Positions 21,658 through 34,592 are shown, numbered from the stretch's first letter. The stretch is 64,000 bases of DNA from Gossypium raimondii (GCF_025698545.1 NC_068576.1:1805501-1869500); one strand, 5' to 3'. Made by a program: numbers and translations. Notes: generated from the sequence alone by a model not told the origin.

Positions 21658-23640
21658 GAGTGTGTATAAATACCTAATGACTACATCCAATTGAACACAC
21701 ACTTTGCTTTTGGCATTTAATAAATTCTCTATTTCTTTTCTCCCTCCTTGCGTTGCTCTTTCCCTTTCCACTTTTTACAATTTCATTTGAACCATTTATT
21801 TTTAAGCATAATTCTTTTCATGATTAACTAAACCCTTTTCAGCTTTAACTCAAAAATTGTTCCAACTAAACAATCGTGAGATGTGAACCTGCTCAACAAA
21901 CCTCTCAACGCAATATTTTCTATCTCTCTGGTATATGGGATAATATAAATTCATCCCTTAAAAGTTGATTTAGTTTCAATTCAAAAAATGCACGTTGGGT
22001 TGAAGTTATTTGGTGTACAGTTGGGAAGACGAATCGGCCGTGCTATGTTCGAATTCCTGCGAACAAATTGGTGTGTCTAGGTGGGAAAAGCCAGTTGGGT
22101 TCTGTCAAGGGACATAGATATCGGATTTAAACAACCCACGCGGTTGAGGTTGTTGATTGGAGTACATCGAAGCTAAGGCTAAGCTTATGACTGTGACCGT
22201 GACAACGATTCTGGTTACGGAAAAAGGCGAAATTAGATAGCCAATCTTTGTGAATTCGACCCTTTATATTTTATGGATTCGACGCCCATTAGATATTCTG
22301 TGCGCATTTGTTATATACTTTAATTTGCGGCTCATGACACAAACATATACTAAAACTAGAATTAAAATTAAAAAGTTAACATGGTGGCCTCCATGTACAA
22401 AAATTTATGATTTTGTCAAATATGAGTATCACATTAGAGAAAAAATAAGTACCAAATTAAATAAAAGTACTAAATGATGTATTAAGCTTAAAAAATATAA
22501 AAGGTAAAACATCAATAATAACTTTCTTTAAAATGTTATTTTCTTTTTGAGTGAACGAGTTGATATTCAACTCAAGAAATGGTTTATAATAGTATAAACA
22601 AATGCAAATAATATAAATGGAATAATGATTTATTTGACCCTTCAAATAAAAAGAGAGAGGTCATTTTAACATTTTATTTAGTTTTTCGTCTCTTTTAGCT
22701 TTTAAATTTATTTGTTAAGTTACCCCAAAATGGATGAAAAATTAATATTTGTTAACTTTGTTGGTGTGTCATACATGTGGATGTAACATCAAGAATTAAT
22801 TAATGAATTTTTAATTTTAAAAATTCAAAAATTAAAACATTTTAATTATTAAAAAGTATAAAATATTAAAGACTAAAAGAGACAAAAAATTAAATAAAAA
22901 TTAAAACAACTTTTTTCATAAAATTAGAAGTCAAATCATGTATAAATTTAATTAAAACTATGTTGATTTAGTCTTCGTTTATTTGTACTTGAAAAACAGC
23001 TTTTGATTAGTTGTAGGTTGAGAAAACTCGATTCGATTATAAAAATCAAATAAATTTGAATTTTGAGTTAATCGAATCGAGTCATTTTTAAAATGAACAA
23101 ATTGTGCATCTCAACAAAAATTACAAAAATGTTCAAAATAATTTCCAAAATTTTAAAATAATTTTAAAATTCAAAATTTATATTAAAATTTTTAAAATTT
23201 CTAAAAATATACAAAGAAAGTTAAAATTTTAAAATTTTCTAAAATAATAATTTTGGGACCTAAATAAGTTAATTAATAATTTAATTTTATCATATTAACT
23301 TGTTTTTATTTTTTGAATTTTTAACTATATATGATTTCAAATTAAATTAAGATAATAAAATAAAACTATCAACTTGATTAACTCAAAATTTTTCATTCGA
23401 TTCAACTCAATTTCATCGAACGGATCCTAATAGATTGGTATATGTAAAAAAAAAAAAAGAAAAAGGAAAGTCCTTGGGTCGTTTTTAAAAATGAAATAAA
23501 AATATGGGAAGACTTGGGCTTTGTCCAAGAAGAAAAAGGAAGACTTCGGCTCGTCTTTAATTAGGCATTTAACCCCGACACACGGCAGAACATTCCAATA
23601 TCTGTTCCAAATCACAATCCCTTTAAAGATCAGATTAAAT
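21658..23640. other. Intergenic DNA; possible MITE near 22970-23430
   Basis: 21700-22240 is a more GC-balanced stretch (GTGTATAAATACC just right of the PIF element; CTATGTTCGAATTCCTGCG near 22043) that looks like decayed leader or LTR-like sequence, but I cannot assign it. Between 22970 and 23430 partly inverted blocks (CTCGATTCGATT...GAGTTAATCGAATCGAG and GATTAACTCAAAA...CATTCGATTCAACTC) suggest a small fold-back element without secure ends. Confidence 0.4.
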
Positions 23641-23713
23641 TGTCCCAAGTCAAACCCACCTTTGACGTCTTCCCCGCTTCTCTGGATTGGAGAGCTTCTC
23701 TTGGAATCCGATA

Positions 23714-26700
23714 ATGTCAAAAACCATTAATCTAATAAAAGCCAACGCTTCTAACCCTAAGGTTTGGATTGTGGCGGGAATTACAGTGGCCGGAATCCTA
23801 CTTCTGGCTGACACCACTAGAAGGAGGAGGAGGAAAGCTATCATCATCCAAAGACAAGATTTTGGCGCTTTCTTGGAACGCTTCGACTTAATCCCTTTCC
23901 CCCAGCCGCCAACTCCTCCCGCCAAACTTCCATTACAAGGTCTTACATTTGCCATCAAGGACATGTTCGTCATTCCACATCCTTTCTCTTTCTCCCTTGC
24001 TATACTTTTGTTATAATTTTGGTTTTCCCTTTCAATCTTTTTCTTTCTTTCTTTTAATGATTGCAACAGATTTGATGTAAAAGGTTACGTAACGGGGTTT
24101 GGGAATCCCGATTGGCGTAGAACACATGAGCCGTCTGATAAGATGGCGCTGGTGCTTACTGCTTTGTTGCAAAACGGTGCTAAATGTGTGGGCAAGACAG
24201 TCATGGACGAACTGGCTTTTGGGTAACCTTTTATTTGGATTACTAGGAAGAAAGTTGTTATGAAGAAGAGCTGGAGCAACATAGATTGATTTCCCAAATG
24301 TGACAATTCTTGCTTTTGTTTTCCAATTATTAGAATAACGGGGGAAAATAAGCATTATGGAACACCTATAAATCCCAAAGTGCAGTCAAATATTCCAGGA
24401 GGTTCTTCAAGTGGTTCTGCTGTGGCGGTTGCAGCTGAATTTGTGGACTTTGCTCTAGGTAATTTCTTCACTCCCTTACATTGCCAGTACTCAATAGTCA
24501 GTCAAATCCCCACAGCTCTTTCCCTGTTTGTTATGCTTTTCTTTTGTTTTGTGCATGATTAATTAGTTTCTAGCCTTGAATGGCATAGCTTATCTTTTCC
24601 ATTCCCTTCCTAAAAGCCTTCGCAGACCCTTTTTTACTGAATCTTGTTGATATACAGTTTGTCTTCTTCTTACTGTTATCTTAGCATAGAAGGCTTTTTC
24701 ATCACATTGCAGGTACTGATACAATTGGCTGCATTAGACTTCCGGCATCCTTCTGTGGTATTCTTGGCTTCCGTCCATCTCATCAAGCTGTATCTACTAT
24801 TGGGCTTATTCCAAATTCCCAAAGTTTGGATACTATTGGTATTGTAATGTGGCCTTCTTGTTCAGATTGTTAAGATGTTCTAATTGTGCAGTGTGGCCAT
24901 GGTATTTTGATCCTTGAGATGTTTGTTGAATCTACTCGTAGATAATAGCTGTTGATAGTTTTAGCTAGTCTGAATTATATAATTATGTGAATTCATTTTG
25001 TATTCACCTAAATATATTATTTCTTAACTAAAATGTGGTGCAACTGAATGTCTGATCTATTAGTGAATGGATGCTGCCTCCGGAAAAGGAGCAGACAACT
25101 TTGCCCCTCTAGGTTTGTGGCACATGTCATTGCTGTTCTATCATAAGAATGGGCTGTTCAAATAATCAATGGGTATTTATTTGTTTGAGTCTAATTTATT
25201 GCTTAGCATTAAACTTTTGGAGAGTTTGCTTTGCCTTCCTCTAGATTTCCTTTGCTTCTCTTGATTTCGTCAAATGTTGATTTTAAAGGATGGTTTGCTC
25301 GTGATCCATCTGTTCTACGCCGTGTTGGACATGTTCTACTTAAAGTAAAAGCAGTGGAACCTAAAAGGGAAAGGCGCCTTGTGTTTGCTGATGATCTATT
25401 CCAGCTTTCAAAGGTTACCAAGCAGAAGACAGTTTATGTTGTTAGCAAAGCAATAGAAAAGCTTTCTGGTTGTAAGTTGTATGGCCTTCAATTTTTATTT
25501 ATATCAGTTGCATGTTTTTTGGGTCTCAAAATCATGATCCTAACTCGGTGCTACCACTTCTGTTATGATGCTGTAAGTTTTACTTAATGATTTGTCTACC
25601 TCTTGTTGATTGCACAGACCAGCCTCCCCAGCATATTAATTTTTCTCAGTATGTTGCTTCAAATGTGCCCAGTCTAAAAGCTTTTGGTCAAAATTCCTCA
25701 AACCTGCAATATGGAATTTCTGCTTTGAAAGCTCTTTCATCAGTGATGGTGTCATTGCAAAGGTACTTGAGAATAATGTGTTACACGCAGGAGTACATAT
25801 ACCTCTTCGACCTGCTTTTATTGTTGCAATCCCTAAATCAAGATATAGTCATTATTAATATCAATTCTTGGCTTTGTCCACTTACCAGTTCTAATATCTA
25901 GCAGTATTACTTTTCAGCTATGAGTTCAAAACAAACCATGAGGAATGGGTTAAAAATGTTAAACCAAGACTAGGACCTGAGATTTCTCATCGTGTTCTTG
26001 CAGCAATCAACACTAAATATGAGAACGTGAAAGTTTTGTACAAAGTCGGGACAGAAATGCGCGCTGCTCTGCAAAGTCTTCTTAAGGTGTGGTTGCTTCT
26101 TCTCCTTCCTCTTTTCTTTCTGCTTCCATTTGTTTCAACTAATGTGATAAGTTTTTGTACCATTTGTTACTGTTATTCTTTTCTATAAGAGTGTTCACTA
26201 TATACCAAGGATTATGAAGTCTCCCTGGTCATTGCTATAATACATTTGTTACAATATACCAATGAAGTTGTCTCCAGGCAGTTCTGTGCTTCATTTTTAA
26301 TCAAAGAGAGAAGCAAACTGTAGTGTCTTATTAGCAAACTTTAGCTTTTTTTTTATCTGAGACATGATTATTGGTTTTTGGTTCCAGAACACCGATCATA
26401 TTTCAAAGGGCATGCAAGATAAACTGTTCTTTTCATAGTAAACTTTTTTTTATGTTTACACTGTATAACTGAGACACGTTTAATAATAACAATCTTGTTA
26501 GAGGTGCCTGGAAAGGAGACATTGGGCAGATGGGATATTATCTATGATTAATCTAATTGAGAAAAAATGCTAAGAATGTCGGGGGCTTATCATCAGTATC
26601 TACGAAGGTGCCTACCTCTGCTGAATTTAGGGTTATTTTTATGGATCCAAAGGTTCTCAGATTTCTGGTGTTGTCTTGAATTGCTATAGTCTACGATGTT

Positions 26701-27174
26701 AGAATGGCTTTGAACTGGATGAACTCAGATAACCAGGTCATCTTTTTTGTTTCAGGATGATGGAATATTAGTGATTCCCACAATTGTGGACCCTCCACCA
26801 AAGCTTAATTCAATGAAAGATTATTCCACTGAGTTTCATGATAGAGCCTGTGCAGTATTGAGCATTGCTAGCATGTCAGGGGGCTGTCAGGTGACTTACA
26901 ATGTTACTAGGGTTAAGTTGTCATTCTTATTTGTTGTAGCTTGGATATCAATAATTCATTTGACCGTAGAATCTCTTCCTAGGCTTGTGTTCCATTAGGA
27001 AATGATGCTGGTTGTCCTGTTTCTGTTTCGTTTGTCTCGTGCCATGGAGCAGACAAATTTCTTCTTGATGCAGTTTTGGATATGTATGCATCTCTGCAAG
27101 ACCAAGTCAGCAATGCATTCAAGTCCGCGCTATTGTCTGATGTCAATGGTAATATGGATGCTTCTCAATGGTGA
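23714..27174 (+). CDS. OM64: Outer membrane protein OM64-like (amidase-like), ending before the TPR domain
   Basis: Nine exons: 23714-23964, 24070-24222, 24334-24458, 24713-24838, 25289-25471, 25618-25762, 25918-26086, 26756-26890, 26983-27174; every junction keeps phase and gives 492 residues. The start [20 protein letters not shown] with a hydrophobic anchor ([13 protein letters not shown], residues 19-31) followed by RRRRRK matches mitochondrial OM64 of plants, a relative of chloroplast Toc64. The amidase-like domain follows (AIKD around residue 82; GGSSSGSA near 158-164; GTDTIGCIR near 177-185). OM64/Toc64 proteins normally end with three TPRs that dock Hsp70/Hsp90-bound preproteins. Here the frame meets TGA at 27172 right after NGNMDASQW; one missing base in CAATGGTGAAGG relative to the family (Q-V-V/M-K-E-K) would explain it. 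No TPR coding sequence was found downstream, so the copy is C-terminally truncated. The donor of exon 1 (CAT|GTTCG) is weak. Confidence 0.88.
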
Positions 27175-27182
27175 AGGAAAAG

Positions 27183-28935
27183 GTCTGCCTTGCAATATCT
27201 TAATTGATTTTTCTAACAAAATCTATATGTCTATGTGAATGACATCCCTGATTTTATTAGTTGACGGGTGTCAGTGATTCCCACAAATCCAAAATGAAGT
27301 TTTAGTTTTGCCTATTTGTATTCTTTATCTCGTAATAGTATATTGTTTTACTAAATGGCATATTACTTGACAAGTAAAAAGTAGGAAGGACGAGTTCCTT
27401 TTGGGTTATACGGAGTTCAATTATTGCTGTGATGTGAATGACATGTAGATCTTGAAAAGATGCCATTAACTTGATCTGCGCTATAAAATTGCAGAACTGA
27501 GCTACAGGAAAAGAAACTATTTCATATCCAAATTGCTAGTCAAACAAGGAGGAGAAGCGACCAGATATTGAAAAGAATGGGATTGCAAGAATGACACATA
27601 AGAAAGAAATTTGCTAACTTATTTCTTAAACATGCCAATCATGTCTTAGCTAAGGGGAAATCTTCACTATATGAAAACCTTGGGTTTTAAGCATATCTGC
27701 GGGTCATCTCCAACTGATGGATTCAGACGCCTATCTTCAGCGCTGAGCCCTCCCAAATCCCAATAGAACGCCAAGAGTTGGTTATGGGGTAACTGGTCAA
27801 ACCGAGGTCAATTTTTTTTCCTTTCATTTTATTTTACTTTAGAAAATTAGGTGTAAAGGTTGAACACAGATGACATATGGATGTCTTGTATAAATTTGAT
27901 TTTCCTTTCTATCATTTCCTAATGGAACACAATTTAAAGAGGAATAAACAGACCTTATCTTCTTCATAAGGCCATGCACATAAGCCCATTTTTAAGTTTT
28001 GATTAGTGCAATAATTTGACCTTCAACTACTCTTTATTGGGAGTATAAATGCTCCTTTTATAGAGAAAAGAAAGAAAATTTTGCCTCTTCTAGGCTAGTC
28101 AAATTCTTACTAGAATATACGGCCATTGTTGTTACTTCATTGAGAGTTCTAGATTAGAGGTGATTCAAGATTTGCTTACTTTGGTTTGTGAGTGATTCAA
28201 AGGAATCGAGAACTACTATTATAAGTAGATCCTATTTTATTCTCTTCTATTCTTTTAATATCTTAAGTAGGATTCAAGAAAAATTTTATATTTTTTCCTT
28301 TCCATTTTCTGATTTTTATTCTTGAATTCCAAGACAAAGACATGAATGGGTTAAATGATATAAGAATCTTCCTTTTCTAATTTTAATTTAAGTTTTAAAA
28401 AACACCTAATAAGAATATAAATATCTTTATATTTATACACATTTTGCTTTACCCTTTTTTAATTTTATTGATAGAGTTGATGTTTGATTAATTTTACGAC
28501 ATTAAATATAGTCAAACAATAGATACAACTAGATCACAGTACTCCCATGATGCAAGTGAAAAATTATACAATAAATATATTTATTAACCCACTGAGTAAA
28601 AAAGTTTATGTGAAAAATATATTTATTAAAAAAAGAAATTATAGTTAAAATTGTAAAGTTGAGATGTTGAAAACCAAGTTGCCTTAACTTCAAATTGTTG
28701 GATTCAGTGCTCTTAGTAAAATATTTTAATCAATATGTATATTTGTATTTTTTGAATAAATTGATTTAATAAAATATCAATTAATTACGTTAATAATATT
28801 TGAATATTATTCTTAATGGTTTTTGCATGCAAAGTAAAATGGAAGCATTATTATGTGGTCGAATCATAATACAGAAAGATAACTTATATTAGTAGATAAT
28901 CTAAACACGTCATTAGTCTAATCGGAAATGAGTAG
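27183..28935. other. Downstream flank of OM64, no TPR exons or other gene seen
   Basis: I searched by eye for the usual TPR coding blocks (GNAAYK, NRAAAYLEL, CTKA, YLRRGTAR) in all frames and saw none. An acceptor-like TTGCAG stands near 27495, followed by ordinary-composition sequence to about 27810 that may be an untranslated or decayed exon. The rest is AT-rich. Confidence 0.5.
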
Positions 28936-29099
28936 ATGTTTTGTCCAATTGTAAGACTAATATGTCGTCTATAAGTTCAATTGGGTAGATATTTGTTTTG
29001 AGCATCATTCCACAATGGGAGAATATGTAACCCAACTAAAGGGTAAAATATATCCTTTTATTGGCAGTATATAATAGGTGAAAAATAAACGTGGTTGCG

Positions 29100-29800
29100 G
29101 GTAATGTAGTCGGTTCCACACCTGTTCAAATTGCACCTGTCAGTGCACACCTTTCCGGTTATAAATCGGAATGACTACTCTTTTCGCACCGGTGTAAATT
29201 CTGGTCTGTACCGGTTGCACCGGCTTGTTACGGCTAATGTCGGTTACACTGACCGGTGCATGAATAATGTTAAAAATAGATAAAATTACCATTTTTTATT
29301 AATCAATTTTAAATTTTAACAAAAATAAAGGAGAACTTTAAAATTTTAAGTAAATAATTAATGAATAATAAAAAGTAAATAATTTATATAACAAACAAAC
29401 TAAAGAAAAAAAAGTCTAAATGCTTCACGAACACAACATTTTATGTATGTTCTTTTGTTAAACTTTCATTTTATATATTTAATGTGGGATGATCTTATTA
29501 TAATTTTAAAAAAATATATTGCGGATAATTTTGTTATTTAATGAGATGTTTTTTCTTTGTTTACTTTAAATTTGTTAAATGATGAAATTTTATTTGCGAA
29601 GTTATGGATAAATATTTTATATAATCGATTAATATTTTTATATTTGAAATTATTTAATCTAATCCATTTGATGTATTTAATATTTTTTTAAAATCAATAA
29701 ATTCGAAACGGTACACCGAAATAGACTGGTACTATTATGTACCAATTCTAGTAGAAAAACAGTGCACCCACGAGTGTGGTACTGACTACCTTGATCACGG
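29100..29800. mobile_element. Miniature inverted-repeat element with ACCGG-rich ends, about 0.7 kb
   Basis: The left end (GTAGTCGGTTCCACAC, about 29105-29120) is an imperfect inverted match to the right end (reverse complement GTAGTCAGTACCACAC, about 29774-29789), followed on each side by GTGCACC-type blocks. CACCGGTG/TACCGGTTG units cluster at the left. The interior is AT-rich and non-coding. The flanks GCGGGTAAT and ACGGGTCAT may be a decayed 9-bp target duplication, but this is not secure. Confidence 0.55.
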
Positions 29801-29829
29801 GTCATTTGTCTTTGTGATAAATGACTTGA

Positions 29830-31001
29830 TTACTATTTGACAGTAATTGACTTTATTGAAAGAAGATTAATGATTACTGTGAGATAAAATAAGATTATAT
29901 TGAGAAAATAACTTTATCTCATAGAGATTAATGATATTCTATAAGAATAACACACTAATGATAAAGTCATTAGGTGAACATTTATTAAGTTGCTTTCGTG
30001 ATGATATACAATAAGGGAGAACTCAGTCACGATACTTTAGTTGAATGATTTCGTGACTAAATAAATGTATAATTAATAGGCGAAAAGCCAAAACTTAATT
30101 ATAAATTATTTGAGCCCTAATTGTATATATCTGATTGGTCTTTCTGTTAGCTCGTTGAAACAAAAAAATAAATTGCATGTAGAACTAAATGAATAGAAAT
30201 GATGAAATAAGAGAAATGGATCGCATTCATAGTAAATGTGTTTTTCTCGCTAAATATAGAAATGACTTGAAAATTAATTTAAAGTTTTTGAATTATGGTT
30301 TAATTAATTATAATTAAATAATTGGAATTCAAAAATGAGGTTAAATTAATTAGTCATTATGAATATGTTAAATAAGAAAATTAAATATATTTCCTCATAG
30401 ATTCTATTACAAGAAAATTGTTATGACTTCAATGAAAATAGAATTGGTTTGAAAATATTATTTATTTGATAAATTAATTTAGTTAATTTAAATTAATTGA
30501 ATAAATAATATTTAATTTGGGAAATAGAAACTAAGTATTAGGTTAGATTAAATTATAAAATGTTGGGTCAAAAGTCTTAGTGGTGAGCACATATAATTGA
30601 ACTCAATATATGAGAGGCCCAAATTTCTCTCATACAACATGTGTGGGGCACTAATTAGGGTGTGTCGCCCCTCTCTCTAGTTAAATTGGAAGTGCATTTT
30701 CTATTTAAATAATATTATTTATTAAGGGTTTGTTCAATCATGATTCTTATATATCTCCTTATAAATAAGAGCATCGGTTGACCTAAAAGCACACTTCATA
30801 GATTATTGAGTTATCGTTATGTTGCCAGAAAGTAGTGATAATATATTTCCTAGAGAATAAATTTTACTTTTCGGAGATTTTTACCAATTTTTATAAAGAG
30901 AACTTACTTTCCAACTGAAAGTAAGTAAATTGTTTCTATTTTGTTCTTTGGTTTGTGTTGCTCGATCTCACACTCGACACAATTTGTGGTACGAGGATAG
31001 A
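29830..31001 (+). mobile_element. LTR-type fossil, probably Ty1/copia LTR (plus orientation)
   Basis: The segment has a promoter-like CTTATAAATAAGAGCATCGG near 30760-30780, a downstream GAGTTATCG...TTTTCGGAGATTTT stretch and a TTTGTTCTTTGGTTTGTGTT end region, as in plant copia LTRs. No gag-pol coding sequence adjoins it. Its ends are not precisely fixed. It directly abuts the LTR-like segment starting at 31007. Probably an old solo or partial LTR. Confidence 0.5.
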
Positions 31002-31006
31002 GTCAT

Positions 31007-33108
31007 TGTAACACCTCATGCCTAACCCGATCATCGAATGCGGACTACAGGGTGCTACACTTCATAGCTCAAAATGAACTAACGCATTCTTTAATGAATA
31101 TTCCGCCATTCTGACTTAATGCAACTATTATTAAATTACAGTTATCTAATTGATCATGCCACATGAATTTAATTCGATTATGTAACCTTAATATAATATA
31201 CAAAATATTTTACAATTTAGTTTAAACATCTCGAATATTTGCTTAGTTTGGAAATAATATTCTTATCAAAATCAATTACAAATAAAACTCTGACCCTGAG
31301 ACTCCACCTCTGGGTCATCCCACTTTATACATATTACGACAAGGAAGCACAACTGCCTAATCACAACAGATTCTGGTTCGGCCCATCCATGAATTATCAA
31401 ATTCCCTTATTACAGGTAATACATAATTACACAAACATAAATTCAAATGAACTTAATGAGTTATCCATACCTCATATTAGCAGAATGCTATTAAGCTTAC
31501 AAATTTTGAACTAAAGTCTAACTGTCTATACTAGGACAGTTCACCAATCTCATTGGTGTGGTATTTACGTTACAAGATTTAGCTCACTTGTACTTGGTAC
31601 ATCATCTTCAAAGACACTGTCGCTTAATCACTTGCACAACCTGGAGAACAAATCATCTTTCTTGACTGCCTTTGATCTATTACGGATGATTTGAAAACAG
31701 AAAATTTCGTAATCGGCTAATGAGCCTTGCACATAAAAAGCTCTCACTAATGAGACTTCACATATGTAATATTAGAATGCAGATAAACGTTTGACCACTT
31801 GGCTAATTATCCCCATGAATTCTATCTTCATTAGTTGCCCTTGCAAACCCATATGCAGCTTCTTCCTTGAGAGGAAATCTTCGTGGATTTTTACTAGTGG
31901 ACTTATGAAAGTAAACCCATCTCACCATTTTTCCACAATAATATATCGTTATCCATATAATACAGATCTTGGCGGATAGTTCCTGTTGCGAACTGCCATT
32001 AGTGGTTTGTCCTAACGGATTCAGATCCGTAATGCGATCCTTATAGGTTCCTATTTCAGGCCCAAGTCTATGGATTCATACCTTGCGAAAATATACCAAC
32101 AAACTCATAAGTAAAACTCCCATTACAAGTTAATAAGAAGACCAATTTATCTCAATCAAGCCGACGATTCTGGTGGATTGGCGAATCCCGCCTTTGTCTC
32201 GCAATAATAGATAAACCATTCATAGTGGTCCACCTTTAGAAATAGATAACATGTAGGCAAATTCTTAAAAGCAAATTCCTTATCGCGATACCATACATGT
32301 AAAATAGCCCTGACAGATTGTTATATCTTGCTCATATGGACTGGCATATACAAATAACTCTTTCTTAGCGGATTTATTAAGAAGGGATCCCTTCTTTGCG
32401 AAATCTTATTTGTAAAATAGTCTTGATAGATTTTCACTTATAAGATAGTCCTGATGGACTTCCACATATAAGATAGTCCTGACGGACTCCACATATAAAA
32501 TAGTCTTGACGAACTTCCACATGTAAGATAGTCCTGACAGACTTATCAACTAAATCAGGTGAACTTTCATAATTTTTCATAACTTTCATATGTCATGGCT
32601 ATGAACTTACTTTCACTTATGAGGCTTAAAGTCTTAGACTCCACAAAGCCTCGTACATTCATAAAACTCACGTTGGATTATCATATTCATTTGCACATAT
32701 ATCTCTGTACAATCCAACCAAACCTCTGCAAACTCGAAAACCATGCATATACATTCTCTGTACTATCCACCCAAACCTCCGCAAAGGCAGTTAACACGTG
32801 GCATAGAGTGCACAATATGACAATTCTTCATCTTTCATCCGCCAAAACATCCTTCCGCTCTCCGCATATCAAACACATGCATTTCATACATAGGCATTCT
32901 ATCAACACCACTGTTCAAGCATGACACACATCACGCCAACATTTCATGCATTTTCATAACAACACAACAGATCTCACGATACATCAATATTCAACTACAA
33001 AGTAATTCATCAATTACGCATCATTCAGCCATAGGATGACGCATCATTTGCTCAACACTCAACCAACATAACCAACAAACATCATGCCAAACATCTCATT
33101 TATACCTA
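31007..33108 (+). mobile_element. LTR-type fossil, probably part of a long Ty3/gypsy LTR
   Basis: It begins TGTAACACCTCATGCCTAAC, close to the start of the LTR at 54255 (TGTAACACCCCCTAACCCC), and runs about 2.1 kb with low coding signal and a tandem-repeat tract at 32412-32546. The matching right end (GGGTCATTACA type) was not found, so it is probably incomplete. Fossil; age not estimated. Confidence 0.55.
32412..32546 (+). repeat. Tandem repeat, 28-bp unit, about five copies
   Basis: The unit is of the form TAAGATAGTCCTGACGGACT followed by TCCACATA. Units start near 32413, 32441, 32469, 32496 and 32524 with a few differences each, and a related unit stands at about 32309. The tract lies inside the gypsy-type LTR fossil. 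Confidence 0.82.
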
Positions 33109-34592
33109 GGGGTGTTCATGTTGGAAAAAACGAATTTGAAAAACGCAGCGGAAAATAAATTTAGGGAAAACATAATTTTAATTTTTTTTCCAAAACAAGA
33201 TCTTGGTTGTGACATCTAAAGTAATAAATACTTCATCAAAATTGTACTTTTTCCATTCGTCTAGGATGAGCGCTTCAACCGAGTAGTACTCTCTGCTATC
33301 CTCAAGTTCAAGTCTACCAAGTGTGTGCTCGTTTCAAATCAGAAAATTTTTCACATAAATTACTAGTGGAGTAATTTCACAATTTCTCTAAACTTTTGGG
33401 TTAAGCTGTAAATCAGAAAAATATCTCTAGAAATTTTATAAAATAATCTATTCAGAGAATTTTTTCTCTACAACTTTCTCTTGAATTCAAGTATTAATGA
33501 CCCAAGGCTCCTTTACATAGGAAGAGTTTATAGAGTTAAACTATGATTAAACTTAATCCTTTTAAAATTAGCATAATATTTATAAATATAAATATTAGAT
33601 TAAATTTAATATTAAATCTTGTTATAATAATAGAATATTTATCTATAATATAAATATTAAATTAAATTTAATATTAAACTACTAAAATAATATTATTTTT
33701 TGAATAGTTAATCTGAAATCAAATTCTCTGGTAGAGTCCCAGTAGGAGTGTAACTCTTCTACCGCTCAACCACCGAAGACCAATCACCGCCGGTCACTTG
33801 AACGCCGCCATCGTAGCCGTTTGTACCACAGTGTTCGGTGATGCAGGTGCGACATCTTTATTGCACCCATAGCCGGTTCAGTTGCTGTCGGTTTGGCCCG
33901 TGTCAGTGACAATCTGATCGGTCCGATCTAGCCACCGGCTAGACCGTCAGCCCGGTTTCACATACCGTGCCCCGTTCGACCAATATTTGGGTCTTAGTCT
34001 CAGTTTTGGGCTTCCAGACTCAATTTACGATTTCAGGTCTAATGTTCAAGTTTAATTACCCATTGGACCAATTGTTTGACTTGAAAAATAATTTCCAAAA
34101 ATATCATATTAATTTTAATTAATTTGATTAATTTAATTTTACTTGATCAAAATTAATTTTCCCAAAAATCACTTAGATTTTCCAAATTAAATTTTCAAGA
34201 AAATTCTTTAATTAAATTCTCTAGTTGAACAATTCTCACGACCCGAATTTGCAAAAAAAATTATTGTTTTGCTGTTGTTTTCATAATTATGTTGCTACTA
34301 TTTTGTTGTTATTATTTAGATATTGTATAACTCTTGTTTTAGTGTTAATTTTGCTACTATTTTAGAGGCATTTGCTTGTTAAGTTGCACCTATCTTAGTG
34401 TTATTTGAGTATAAAGACTTTTTAAAATTTATTTTCAATTTGTTGAGAAACTTTTATTTTAATGTTTTTAGTGTTTTTAATTTATTATATTTTTTATTTT
34501 TTATATAAAAAATAAAAAAATTAATACGGGCTAGACCTAGAGTTTTGTTAGGACTCAATCTGAATCTGACTCGACCCATGAACAAGTCTAAT
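33109..34592. mobile_element. hAT-like miniature element remnant, interrupted by a copia-type LTR
   Basis: The left end TAGGGGTGTTCATG (about 33110-33123) and the right end (reverse complement TAGACTTGTTCATGGGTCG, about 34573-34591) are of the TAG...TTCATGGGTCGGG type common among plant hAT miniature elements. Most of the space between is a copia-type LTR (about 33119-34245). An 8-bp duplication could not be confirmed, so the pairing of these two ends is tentative. Confidence 0.45.
33119..34245 (-). mobile_element. Ty1/copia-type LTR fossil (minus orientation), probably solo
   Basis: On the minus strand it runs from about TGAGAATTGTTCAACTAGAG to the typical copia LTR end TTCCGCTGCGTTTTTCAAAT followed by GTTTTTTCCAACA. 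It includes GCGCTCATCCTAGACGAATG and CAACCAAGATCTTGTTTTGG near the 3' end, features I associate with plant copia LTRs. There is no adjoining coding region on either side. No secure target duplication was found. Confidence 0.65.

Noticed and set aside
21700-22240. Possible gene or retroelement leader right of the PIF/Harbinger element
   Set aside because: Base composition is gene-like, but all frames have stops and no domain, primer site or LTR end could be recognised.
23650-24066. 138-codon open frame on the minus strand
   Set aside because: It is antisense to OM64 exon 1 and its intron, with no family resemblance.
32595-32924. 109-codon open frame
   Set aside because: It lies in LTR-type sequence, with His/Thr-rich low-information composition and no homology.
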